Assembly (NCBI GenBank): GCA_030704615.1
Contig: CM060734.1
Location: 40,936,042-41,000,041 of the forward strand
From: Takakia lepidozioides
Lineage: Eukaryota > Streptophyta > Takakiopsida > Takakiales > Takakiaceae
DNA: 64,000 bases
Reading direction: 5' to 3'
Position numbers and translations under genes: made by a program. The notes beneath the pieces are model-generated. The model did not search any database and was not told the DNA's origin. It worked only from the letters and a program-made list of their open reading frames with translations. Shown here piece by piece: positions 8,590 through 19,821 of this stretch. Position 1 is the first letter of the stretch, and every line of letters begins with the position of its first letter.

Positions 8590-11500
8590 TTAACTAGTTT
8601 GAGATGGTTGGACAAAACGCTCAGTGCCAGACACCAACTTAGCTGATTTGATGACATCCCCTGTTTTTAGTTGTGAAAGAAGCTCTTTTCCTTTTGTCAC
8701 ATACCTGCAATATAGTACAGTGTGTGTAAGAGAGAATGAAAGAAGAAGAAAAGAAGGAAACTGTATAACGTCTATGGAAAGTTCAAAAGATTATGGGAAA
8801 AAAGAAAGCAGAATACAAGAAGGGGGGCTGAATGTGTGGCCCTCAACAAGTGCCCAATAACAACTATAAACGTCAAGAGATTTCTCTAAGGTGGAGAGCC
8901 TTGTGTAGACATGCTGCCAAAGAGAAATGGAAATGGTGCTTTATAACGTCCGCGGAAAGCTCGTAGAGCTTATGGGACAAAATGGAAGAAAACATGAGAG
9001 AGGAACAAATCCAGAAACCACAATTAATGTTCTAGCGATTGTCTAAGGGTGAAGGCCTCGTGTAGGTAGGCTGCCAAGCATTTTTGATCCTCATAGTGAA
9101 AGACATCAGTGAGAGTTTGGGTTCCACTGAATAAACAGTGGAATCTCCCACGGATCTCGTAGTATAGAGGGCAGTAGAAGAAGAAGTGTTCTTCAGTTTC
9201 AATTTCCTTGCTGCGCCCTATGCAAGCTGGACATAGGCTGCCAAAGAGAGAGAGGGGCACATACTGTCTGTAGAACATCCACATAGGTTTCGAGAGAGCA
9301 ATAAAAATGTCTTACCCGAAAACAGAAAATTGACCTTCCTCAAAGGAAAGCCCCCCCAGACCAGCCTGCCACAGAATGCATCCACCACTAACTAACATGA
9401 GAAAGCTTTCCAAAGCAGAAAATCGTAGTGACAACACAGTCGCACAGAGCTCGTAGAGCCCACGAAGTTGTCAGTTTTGAAGTGCCGCAACTTGCTACAT
9501 TCCTATTATTACACACGAGCTATGCTTGACTATGTAGGAGAAGTGAGAGGCAAGGAAAGGTAAGGGGGATCTCTTCAGCAAGTAATCCACTAGTCACAAT
9601 CCATCCCTCTGATGAATAGGTGTATGTATTTTTATAAAGTATCGAGGAGCTATGCTGAGGGTTTCTCACGATGTGTTCCCTAAGAATCTTAGGGCCAGGT
9701 GAGACGTAAAGGATTGGTGAAAGGAGTTCCCCTGAAAATCATGGGAAGTAGAAATGGGGGTGTACAGGAAAAAATTTGCCACCAAATATTTTCTGTGTTT
9801 TATGGCGAGAGATCATACATTGCGTTTATCATAGAGGTAGAAGAAGAACTGTGAGGGAGCAGAGAAATCCTCTGAGGTCAGGTTGTGTGCCATGGCCACT
9901 GCTCCATAGACTGAGAGAGGCAGAACCGGCAGTTCACCATCCTTCACAAGACAAACCAATTGAGGGCTAATTCATTAGAAGTAACTTTCAAACAAGATTG
10001 AATGAGAATTGAGAAGACATTGGTACCTTAACTGTGATGCATTGCCATTACAGAAGCAGTTGCATTAGATACAACAGAGAACCTAGGTGGGCTACCATAT
10101 CAGGATGGAACCACCATAGATCTCCCACAACCAACCTTAAGCCCCTGGTTTGCTAGAGCTTTTGCTTCATATGACAGTTCGTGGAAACTGTAAACATGAG
10201 AGACCCAATCACTGTCACAATCTAGTAAAGACAGATGAAAGGCACCACCTGCACACTGAGTGTTGTTCTGTACAAAGGTTGGAACTCGCCAGCTGGCAAG
10301 ATCTCAATGGGCAAGGTTCGTCCAACCCCTTCAAGTGTCTCAGTGTCAGACAAAATTGCTTGCTCTGTACTCCTTAGCTTTATCCCATCATACGCACCTT
10401 TCATAACCTGGGCACAACAGAATATACACGCACCTACAACCACTTTTAGAAAGGTTCTCATCCCTCTCTCTCGCACACACACAGAAACACACACAATTCG
10501 AAAGCAAACATACATTCAATTATAAGTGCATACATTACCAGTTCTGCAAAGTTCCCTGCAGTGAGGGGCGCTGAGTAGCCATCCAGCACCACCTGTACCC
10601 CTCCACAGAACCCTACTATTGAGTGCACAATCCTCTAGTGCGATGGATGACTCCTGAAACCTTGAGATGATGATAACTAACATCGTAGTCACCTCTGCCA
10701 CTTAGATTGTCGACAGGGGCAGTGGACTCGACACTCAATAAGAAAACATTCTTGTTAGTTGCCAATGAAAATTGTCCGGCACATGCTGGTGGCTAGGGCC
10801 CTTGTCACGCCTCAGATGCGTCCTCATCAGTGAACCAGCAACCATTACTCTTTTATATTACAGACTACACTTAATGATGCACACAGCTGTGGGTAGGGTA
10901 TCCCCTTGCCAAGTGAGGATGTGGTGGCTTCGGATTCTCAAGGGGAGAAATCGGCACATGGAGTCCTAGTCACATGCTTACTGGACGTTTAAGAACTGCC
11001 AACTTCCAAACAGGGGGAAGTAGCCCTTACAGGTCCACAGACACTGGATGTGCCTGGCTCATTCTTCTCAGTCACCAACAAGCCAACAAGCACCAAGGAC
11101 ATACCACAGCTTTAGTACAAGTCAGTTTCCTACCTCAAGGATGCCGACTTTTTGAGGGCCTCCTCCAGTGGCCACAGTGAAAGAAGACCCATCACCCTTT
11201 TCCAGAGTGAATTCAGCTGTTGCCCTTCCTGTCAGCCTGTGACAGTAGGATTGCATAAGGTTGAAACCATAGACTCGTATTCTGTACTATGCACACTGAC
11301 AGAAACATGTGATGGTTAAATATGGGGGCCACACATAATGTTGATACGGTTTGGCCATTCAAGGACTTACCTAGGGTATTGCTGATACGGAGTGGGTACA
11401 AGAAACGCTAATCCGGGTGCCTGTAGAAGACGCAATTTTTTGTAGATTATTGATTAGAAAAGCCATGAAATGGTGCAGAAAAGACCAAAACAAATGCAGA

Positions 11501-14500
11501 ATACTTTGACGTTAAGATCCCTGATACCTAGTGACGTCAAAAGTGCAGCTCATGACTTTGCCCTCTGTACTATGAGATCCGTGGGAGATTCCATTGTCTA
11601 TTCCGTGGAACCCAATCTCTCACTGAGGTCTTTCACTATGAGGATCAGAAATGCTTGGCAGCCTACCTGCACGAGGCATTCACCCTTAGACAATCACTCG
11701 AACAATAGTTCTTATCTTTGACTCTGGTTTCCTGTTTTCTCTCATGTTTTTCTTTCCATTTTGTCCCATAAGCTCTATGAGCTTCCCGCGGACGTTATAA
11801 AGCACCATTTCATTTCATTTCATTTCTCTCTCTTTCTCAAAACCATTTGGCACCCAGCTGGATTAAAATCAAGAGTAATGAATTTGAAAAAGCCTACTGT
11901 TGATGTAACAATATTTCTTCATTTTCTTCCTTTCCCGTCACCCTTCCATCTACCTCCTCACCCTTCTCCACTCGTCGTTACGCACCATTTTATGATGAGG
12001 AATGCAAGACTGCTAGACGTCGCATCAAATTTTTACTACTTGATACCAATTCTTCTCCAGGGTCCACTAATCTTGCTCTTAAGCACTATAAGTCCCTCAT
12101 TAGATCCAAAAAGCAAGCCTACACTATCAAGTTGCAATCTTCTTTCCTTGCTAAAATCAGATTTTCTCCTCGATCTTTTTGGTCCCTCCTTAAACCTCAT
12201 AGAGATCCCCCCCCAATCACTGACATTCATGTCTGGCATGAGTATGCACAGTCTTTGTACCATTCCCCAACCCAAACTCCTTCTCCTATAACCTCTAAAC
12301 CCCTTCACTTCTCTCTCTTTACTACAGCCAATGTCAGTAAGGCAATCAAGAAGCTGCAAAATGGCAGAGCGGTGGACATTTCAGGACTTCAGAGTGAATT
12401 CATCAAGCATGCTGCACCTACTTTAGCCCCTTTTATAGCTAACCTCTTCAATGAGGTGGTGCAACGGGGCTTCCCAACAGAGTGGACAAAGAGCATCATC
12501 CACCCACTTTTTAAGAGCGGTGACAGGCTCGCACCGACAAACTATCGTACTATCATGGTGTCCTCATTACTTGCTAAACTGTTTGGGGCAGTAGTGGCCA
12601 TGGAACTGGATGATTGGGCTGAGTACTCTCGCATTCGTGCTGAGGGACAGGCTGGTTTCCGTCGAAACCGATCCACTATTGACCACATCTTCACTCTTCA
12701 AGTTATGGTGGAAAGTGCACGCTATGACAAAAGAATGGTCTATGTTTGCTTCGTGGACTTTCACAAAGCCTTTGATTCAGTTCCTCGGGACCTTCTCTTC
12801 CAACGGCTCCATAGAGTGGAAGTCCCTCCAGACATCCTTTGTGCCATCTCTTCTATGTATGAGATTGTCACTGGCATGGTCAACGTCGCTGGTGAATTCT
12901 CAGCCGAGATCCACAGCAACATTGGAGTCAAACAGGGCTGCCCCCTTTCACCTACCCTGTTCGGGATCTACATTGACGCCTTGGAGAATTACATATCAAA
13001 AAACCATGGGGTTGGGGTCCCATTGGATGGGGGACCAACCCAATCAGATCTCCTCTATGCTGATGATGTTGCCCTTTTGGCACAATCCCCGGTCTTTCTG
13101 CAACGCCATCTCAAAATTTTGGAACAGTTCTGCAAAGACTATGGGATGCAGGTCAATCTTAGCAAGACCAAGATCATGGTCTTCAATGGCCAGGCTGATC
13201 GTAGATTCATCTTCAACCAGCAGGAAATTGAGATTGTGAAATCATACCGGTACCTAGGTCTGGTTATCCACTCCCCCAAACTGCCTTGGACAGGTTGACT
13301 AAAGGTAAGGCGGCCTCCGTCCGCCTTCAGGCCAAATGCAAGCAAATACATCTGCGGCATCCCCCGACCAAAAAGTGGCTGTTTGACACCGTCGTCAGCC
13401 CTGCTACCATCTATGGTTGTGAGTTCTGGGCACCTGGTGTCCCTGTCTCCTGGTGGGAAAAGAATTTGGAACCATTACAGTCATCTTTTCTCCAAGCAAT
13501 GCTTGGCGCCAGGAGCACAACTCCATCTCAGATCCTAGGTGCAGAGTTCGCATGTGTACCATTGCAATCCGAGGCCCTCTTCAGGCTTACAATCTTTCTC
13601 CATAGATTGCAGGCCCTTCCACCCAAAGGGCTAGTGGCTAGGGCCCTCACAACATCTATGAGGCTCAAAGCTGCAGGTTTCAGGAACTCCTGGTATGCTC
13701 GAGTGGACAGTTTATTTCAACGTAACGGACTTTCTACTGCTTTCCTATTACCAATGAACCCAGATGAGGTGGACATCACATCCAGACATGACCGCAACAG
13801 ACTCATTCGGAGAGAGCTTATGGAATTACATGTCAAGAGAACTTGGATGCTACCCAATCTCACGACAAAGCTCCACTTCTATCGAGAGACATTCTTGGTG
13901 CTCCGCGATGATAGAATCTTGAGACCAAATTACCTTTCAGCACCCTTATCTCCTTCCCTCTTTTGGGCATTGGGGCGGTTCAGGGTGGGTTCCCACAACC
14001 TACGGATAGAGACTGGCAGATGGGAAAACCTGCAACGGGAGGACCGCCTATGTCCAGCTTGCATAGGGCGCAGCAAGGAAATTGAAACTGAAGAACACTT
14101 CTTCTTCTACTGCCCTCTATACTACGAGATCCGTGGGAGATTCCACTGTTTATTCAGTGGAACCCAAACTCTCACTGATGTCTTTCACTATGAGGATCAA
14201 AAATGCTTGGCAGCCTACCTACACGAGGCCTTCACCCTTAGACAATCGCTAGAACATTAATTGTGGTTTCTGGATTTGTTCCTCTCTCATGTTTCCATTT
14301 TGTCCCATAAGCTCTACGAGCTTTCCGCGGACGTTATAAAGCACCATTTCATTTCATTTCTCTCTTCTTAGAACCTTACTCTCACCACCATATAAAGCAC
14401 CATTTCATTTCATTTCTCACTGGACCATACCAAGGTCTGTTCCAAGGTAAGTCATACTACTGGTGGCAGCCCCTGTGACACCTGACAAAGGTAGTTTCTG

Positions 14501-17500
14501 TCCCTTTGTGTTGCGCTCAAACTGAGCGCAGGATCAATGGCCACAAGGCTACGGCAAACAACGTCTTATGAGTACATTCTCACAGGACTGTCTTTCTGTC
14601 TTTCTTATGTGGCTGTCTATGACATCCAATCGATAGCCCAGAGGGTAGGGCTTAATACCATTGCATTAGTAGGTGATGCGAGTGGCTGTGGTTCTTTGCT
14701 GATCACATGTTGTCAGAAAAGGGTAAAGAAGTTCGCATGACTTAGTTTGCCATAGCCTTGTGGCCATAGACCCCGCGCCCAGTTCAGGCGGAACAAAAGG
14801 AACCAGAAACTACCTTTGGAAGGTAGACGCAAGTGGAAATGTAGGCTGCATGCACACAGCGCGCCAGAGACATGGGCAGAACAAGAGGGAATCAGAAAAG
14901 TGTAAAGAGAACAAAAGAAAGAAAGAAAGAAAGGAAATACCTGTATTGTTTCCAGTTGAGAAATCGTGTCAAGTGATGAGGCGAGGCGAATGGACACCTT
15001 ATCAGGATCCTTGGCTGCAATGGCCTCCACCAGTGACTCTAACCCACCCTGTATACCCATGGTTAGCTCATCTAGCACATAATCAGAGCAAGATTTTGGG
15101 ATAGCCTTGGTACATTTCACCGACAAATCTTCAAACAGATGTTGCCTTGCTTATAGAAGTATTGAAAGTTGCATAGCAGGCAGCAGGAAAAGAAATTGTT
15201 GACAAATGTTGTCTTGGCAAGTTAGGTCTGGCTTCTAGAGCTTCTTCATCTGTATGCGTTCTTGTCCCATAAGCTTCTCGGGCTCCTTTTTACATGGCCA
15301 CTTTCTGTCTTTCATACTTCATTGGTTGACGGGTATATGGGATAAGACGGTGATGCACCTTGCCATTAATGAGGTCATTGAAGAGCTGGGTGCCTTTGTC
15401 AACTTGATCAGGTGGCAAGGCCGCCAAAATCGAAGATTTTTCATCTGTTGCCAGCTGTCAAAACAAACACAGTTAGCCCTGCAGCAAACTTCCAGAGTTA
15501 CTTTCTTAATGCATAAGGACCCGGCCACAATTTCTTAGTTAGAGAGGATGGCACCTTACGGGGCGGGATTTTCCCACCAGGTGAGGATGGCACCTTACGG
15601 CGCGTAAGGTTCCTGCTCTTGTGAGCCGTCCGATCAAGGAAATTGCAGCCATCAAAATGCGAAATCCTTGCTGTTTCTTGACTCAGGGTGAGGCCCTCGG
15701 ACGGGGGGGTTCGGGGCCTAAGGCACTTGGCTACCGCCTTCAGGAAGGCCCCCATCCTCGGGCCTCACCCTACACATGAACAATCAATGAGCAATGCAGG
15801 CCTCTGCTACATCCTCATGAATAAATGACCTAGGAGAAGGTATAAACTATACTCATGTTATGTGTTCAAATAAGTACCCATGTAAGTTTAGGTCTGTTGT
15901 AATTGGCAAATCCTGACAGAGCCGAGCGGCACCTCGCATAAACGGGCACCTTTAACATGTTCAGATTATTACCAAGAACCATTCTGATTCCCAAACTCTA
16001 CTGGTAGAAACAGTTTCCCACAGGTCTCGACACCTGTCAAGCCAGGCTACCAGATGACCAGTTTACCTGCTGACCAACTTTGCAGCTGGATTGAGTACAT
16101 AGAGCAGCTGTCTCTTTGGGAAAAATGTCCATATTAGCATATAGAAGCCTTTACCGCACGGGATTACTAGGACATGGAACACTTTGCCCTAACATACAAC
16201 AAAGTTGAACCATCAAATTACTGAAAGACACAGCATAACCCTGCCTATCGGCCATAGTATCCAGGTAATATCCAAGCCAAATACGCGGGGAGACTTTCAA
16301 GAAGAGGACAGCAGCAGGTAGCCCAGACTTACCTTGATGGCCTTCTTGACATCACTATCCATAGTACCATATGGTTTACGCTGAGGAATTCGGAGAAGAT
16401 AGAAAATGTCCTCCAGTGATTCCTGTAAGAGTACATATTACTGGATGTATGTAAGTGAAAGAGTGAGAGGGAATGAAATGAATGACATGACATGGAACTT
16501 TATAACGTCCGCAGAAAGCTCAAAGAGCTTATGGGACCAAAAAAAAACAAGAAACAAGAAAGAATAAAAGACAGCGAAGCCAGAAGCAGCGCAAAAGCAA
16601 CTAGGGAGAAAGAAAGACTGGGCTGCCTCTGGACAAAGTAGATCTAACTACAGGAGAATTAGTAAGGGGAAAGAAACACATTACATCCTCTGGCAGCAGA
16701 GAAAATCGTAGTCATTTACCCAGGGTACGGGCACAGTTTCTTCTGCAACAATCTCTCTCCCAGAGGCTGTTGTCGGACTTCCAAAGGTAAGGAAACTCAG
16801 CATGACAGTGCCTTCACTCAACCACAGCAGAGAGAAAGAGAAGGAGAAATTTGGAGGAAAGAATGGATAATAACCGTCTAAAAACATATAACTAAAGAAT
16901 GTAAGGAGAAACAACTGCACCTGCATCTTCTTCATTGCCACATTTACTGCTGGAATAGCCCTTCGTAGAGCAACTTCAGGAGACCGGGGCACCTTCGTGT
17001 CTGGTGAGTAAAGTACTGCCTCTGCTGTGCCCATTGGTGCACCATAGGGGATTGGTGCAGCAGCTTGGATTATAACCAAGAGGACCGCAACAGCTCGTCT
17101 CAGTGCCCAAGTCTTCCATGGTTGCTGAGGGGGATTTGAGGAAGGCTGTCGCCATGCTGACTGCTTGCAATTCTGCATTCAATTTTCTTCCAAGATGACC
17201 AGCCTGTGTTAACCCTTTAACACTAGGGTACAAGCTTAGTTAGGTCATTAAAAACTCATTGTGTTGACACACCAAATCCCACTCACAGCATGTAGTAAAC
17301 ACCACTCTTAATCCTCTTTAAAGAAGAAGCCTTGTGGCCATCGACCCTCTGCCCAGTTTGGGCGGAATAAGACACTACCTTTGTGAGGGGCTCACTCCAG
17401 AAGTGGGACTTACCTTGATATAAAAAATTAGTTCGGGCTTTCCAGGTTACCTCTAGAAATCTTCACACAAGCATCAATCTGCTGTGTGTGAGCTGCCCAA

Positions 17501-18855
17501 TAACAGGGCCAGGGCTTGAGGCTCAGCCTTTGTGAAAAGAGGTGCAGGGACTATGTACTTGATGGTCCTGACGAGGCTTGCTCTCTGATAGGAATTCCCC
17601 GGATATTGTATCAGAAAATGGAGAGAGAGAATGTACTCATAAGACTTTGTTTGCCGTAGCCTTGTGGCCATAGACCCCAAAACTGGGAGAAGAGAGAGAG
17701 AGAGAAGAGGGCCACCCAAAAGGGAGAGAGATGGCACACATTCATCAAACATACAAAAAGTTTGGATGTAACATCAATAACACCTGTACTATCTGGAGCA
17801 GGCATATGGCTGGATGTTTCTCAACAAGACCAGGGAAGAAGTGACATTTGTGAGAAGATTTATGAATTGCCTTAGACAGGTGCAGTAGCTTTGAGGATGT
17901 GGACCCTGCCGGGAAAAACACCTCTCTGGCAATGCCAGTGTAGAACTAACATGAATATTGAACCAGCCAGAAATAACCATTGAAAGATTGAGCTGCACAG
18001 TAGAAGCAAATTTCTACTGAAAATGTGCTATTGACAGTAAACACCATGAGGCCCCGAAATTCCCATGGCATGTGCACACGGCCAACGACAATGCGAATTG
18101 GGTGTTTATTGAATTGAAGGGCTGGCACAGTAGTAAGTGCGATGCTGATGCGAGCAAGGCTACTCCAGGCCCCTAATTTACAGAAATATGCCATATTGGA
18201 CACGATTACACGTGCTGGTCGAGACAGAGACAGAGAGAATTTACTCATAAGCTTCCCGTAGCCCTGTGGCCATAGACCCCGTGCCCAGTTTGGGCGGAAC
18301 GAAAGGGGTGACTTACCTTGATAGAGACAGTTAGTTCGGGTTTTCCAGATGTCCTCTAGAAAGCCCTTCACACAAGCATCAACTTGCTGTGTGTGAGCTG
18401 CCCAGCAACTAGACCCCAAAAGGACCAGTGCTTTAGGCTCAGCCTCAAGTTTTTGAAAGTTGGTGAACATAGGTGCAGGGACAACGTTCTTGATTGTCTG
18501 GACTAGGATCAATCTCTGGTGAGAATATCCCGGACTATGTATCAGAAATGGTCTAGCGAGAGAGCGAGAGAGAGCGAAGGAGAGAGAGAGAGACCTCAGA
18601 TTCAACTGGTGTGTCACATTCGGTGATGAATTCCACCAGCGCGGTCTGAGTAGCCGCATCCCCTTGCCAGTCTTCCTCCTTGCTAGGAATCCATGCCGCT
18701 GCCCTAGTACCTAGACTACAGGGGGTAGTTTTCAAAGGAAGTTGGCAGGTGAAGCGCGAGAGACTTCGCCTCAATTTGTTGGCATTGTATGGTTCCTTCC
18801 AATAATTAGGACAGTGTGGGAAAGATGGGGTTGCTGCTGACAACAGCATTGCCAT
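8590..18855 (-). CDS. CYP37: CYP37-type thylakoid-lumen cyclophilin (about 12 exons)
   Basis: Exons 5' to 3': 18855-18595 (putative transit exon), about 17178-16921, 16422-16333, 15454-15359, 15048-14941, 11420-11371, 11236-11134, 10592-10539, 10407-10249, 9941-9819, 9365-9316, 8704-8590 with stop TAA. From the second exon's donor on, every junction is GT-AG and phase-compatible, giving one frame of about 480-490 residues (Arabidopsis CYP37 is about 466). Visible landmarks: hydrophobic VAVLLVIIQAAA then GTAEA, a lumen-type cleavage site; VLYSPDTKVPR; IPQRKPYGTM; VVLDGYSAPLTAGNF; PLYRTTLSVQDGELPVLPLS; SVYGAVAMAH; QFFFYLYDKRN; GLGGLSFEEGQFSVFGYVT; and TGDVIKSAKL. It is a lumenal immunophilin with a helical N-domain and a cyclophilin fold, proposed to support photosynthetic electron transport; the family is not known as an efficient prolyl isomerase. 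The acceptor of the second exon is uncertain: a TGA lies just upstream of 17178, so translation might instead begin there. Introns hold LINE copies. Confidence 0.88.
8922..9238 (-). mobile_element. LINE family A, 5'-truncated 3' end, in a CYP37 intron
   Basis: The reverse complement encodes the last ~70 residues of LINE A (CPACIGRSKEIETEEH to RQSLEH) nearly identical to 14050-14260, followed by the same 3' UTR with stem-loop 8957-8971 and an ATTTC-type tail. An older copy of the same tail seems to lie at about 8755-8800. Confidence 0.92.
11560..11832 (+). mobile_element. LINE family A, 5'-truncated 3' end
   Basis: Encodes YEIRGRFHCLFRGTQSL and onward to the stop at about 11709, with the LINE A 3' UTR, stem-loop at 11770-11784 and (CATTT)n tail. 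Another LINE A body starts immediately after it. Confidence 0.88.
11904..13298 (+). pseudogene. LINE family A ORF2: reverse transcriptase
   Basis: Open from 11904 (after an in-frame TGA) to 13298. A basic linker is followed by RT motifs: PLFKSGDRLAPTNYR, GQAGFRRNRSTIDHI, FVDFHKAFDSV (catalytic Asp), VKQGCPLSPTLFG, and LYADDVALLA with the YADD catalytic box near 13055. No endonuclease domain precedes it. The frame ends at a one-base-scale shift near 13290, after which the ORF continues in another frame. Confidence 0.9.
13286..14260 (+). pseudogene. LINE family A ORF2: C-terminal part with CCHC finger
   Basis: Continuation of the LINE protein after the frameshift: LDRLTKGKAASVRLQAKC, a long helical thumb-like region, then a Cys-Cys-His-Cys finger (CPACIGR...EEHFFFYC) near residue 265 that is typical of the C-terminus of many LINE ORF2 proteins. 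It ends RQSLEH. Confidence 0.9.
14309..14323 (+). other. Conserved stem-loop at the LINE A 3' end
   Basis: AAGCTC TAC GAGCTT, a perfect 6-bp stem with a 3-base loop, about 30 bp before the (CATTT)n tail. The same stem with other loops occurs at 11770-11784 (TAT), 8957-8971 and 16516-16530 (AAA). Confidence 0.8.
14430..14600 (+). mobile_element. LINE family B 3' end fragment
   Basis: Contains TGGCCACAAGGCTACGGCAA and ACGTCTTATGAGTACATTCT, the 3' terminal block of the LINE B copies seen at 17.6, 18.2 and 34.3 kb, here in plus orientation. Confidence 0.75.
14730..14830 (-). mobile_element. LINE family B 3' end fragment
   Basis: Contains TTTGCC, ATAGCCTTGTGGCCATAGAC and CAGTTCAGGCGGAAC, the reverse complement of the LINE B terminal block. 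Confidence 0.7.
16470..16540 (-). mobile_element. LINE family A 3' tail fragment
   Basis: GAAATGAATG-type tail, TTTATAACGTCCGCAGAAAG and the stem-loop at 16516-16530. It lies in the CYP37 intron between exons ending 16921 and starting 16422. Confidence 0.75.
17325..17700 (-). mobile_element. LINE family B, two 5'-truncated 3' end pieces
   Basis: 17325-17615 and 17620-17690 each carry the LINE B terminal block (CCTTGTGGCCAT). The first also carries the coding region just upstream, reading out of frame NSYQRASLVRTIKYIVPAP, parallel to the copies at 18.5 and 34.6 kb. It is in the first CYP37 intron. Confidence 0.8.
18222..18565 (-). mobile_element. LINE family B, 5'-truncated 3' end
   Basis: Encodes SHQRLILVQTIKNVVPAPMF and CVKGFLEDIWKTRTNCLYQG, matching the LINE at 34.3-35.8 kb, then the terminal block and a GAGA-rich tail. 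It is in the first CYP37 intron, close to the donor at 18594. Confidence 0.85.
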
Positions 18856-19821
18856 CAACAACTCACAGATGTGGAGACCAGACAGGAGGCAGCTGGAACA
18901 TCAAACTCTGGGTCTTTTTAGAGGCTGTAATATGGCCTACCAACCTGATCTCCCCTGCTGCTTGGAAAGCTTCAGCTGCGATTATCGGTGTGTCTCCTTG
19001 GAGAGAACATGGCAGATTTCGCAGATTTTAATGCTAGCCGGTGTGAGCAGGGAAGAAACTGGAGAGAGGATAAGATGGGCAATGGGGAGAGACTGGAAAT
19101 CGAGTATAACACCCCCTTCTCTCACAGAAAAATTCTCTTTACTCTCTAAGTGTAAAGAGTATCAGTTTCACCTCACATCTTCTCAACCTTGATAAAAAAT
19201 TACTTATCAGGAATCCTGATAGTTCTTCCTTGTTCATCTGGAGGGAGATTTGAGCTCTGGACCTCATGGAGGATGTCCTATCCTCATCTAGGGGTCCTTC
19301 TCTTAAACGCTCAACTAATTTAGGAAAGTTGGTGTTCAGAGGGAGAGTTTGTGGAGGGAGAGTTGTACAGGGAGAGTTTGTTGTAAACTTGTAACTACCC
19401 ACCTCTTTATGTTGTCCAGCCATCTCTTCAAATCCAAGATTCTCTCATCCCCATTTCAACGCTTAGTCTACCTTCCCCAATAAAGCATTCCAAAGAGGAA
19501 GTGCCAACCCTAACAAGTCCACAATCGAGCAGCCCTTACTCTTGGTGAATACTGAAGCTGTTTCTTCAACACCCACTAGTCTGGTGAAGATGGCACACGA
19601 GTGTGATTTGTGCTGTCACCAGTCCAAACTATGATGTCGCTTATATAGTTCTTCCGCATGTTCACCTTTGGTTAATGCAATCTGTGAGTATGATGTGATT
19701 TAAGAGTTCCAACAAGTCAACATGTCGGATTTCCAGACGATCCAGGATTGAGAATGTTTTATAACAACCCATCCATCGTACATACCCTTAGGTGGAAGAG
19801 AAAGATATAAGATATAGAACG
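18856..19821. promoter_or_regulatory. Intergenic region between divergent CYP37 and PLAC8 genes
   Basis: About 970 bp between the putative CYP37 ATG (minus) and the PLAC8 ATG (plus). It must hold both promoters and 5' UTRs. I could not pick convincing TATA boxes. Minus-strand frames such as 19423-19139 resemble no family I know. Confidence 0.5.

Larger units (their letters stand above)
11836..14425 (+). mobile_element. LINE family A, long but 5'-truncated, in a CYP37 intron
   Basis: Non-LTR retrotransposon lacking the N-terminal endonuclease domain. It holds an RT frame, a C-terminal CCHC finger, a 3' UTR with a stem-loop and a (CATTT)n tail at about 14341-14362, and a second short copy of the TATAAAGCACCATTTC tail at 14391-14420. 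It sits in the intron between CYP37 exons ending 14941 and starting 11420, in the orientation opposite to the gene. Confidence 0.92.

Noticed and set aside
12610-13239. 209-aa plus ORF overlapping the LINE RT
   Set aside because: Shadow frame of the RT reading frame.
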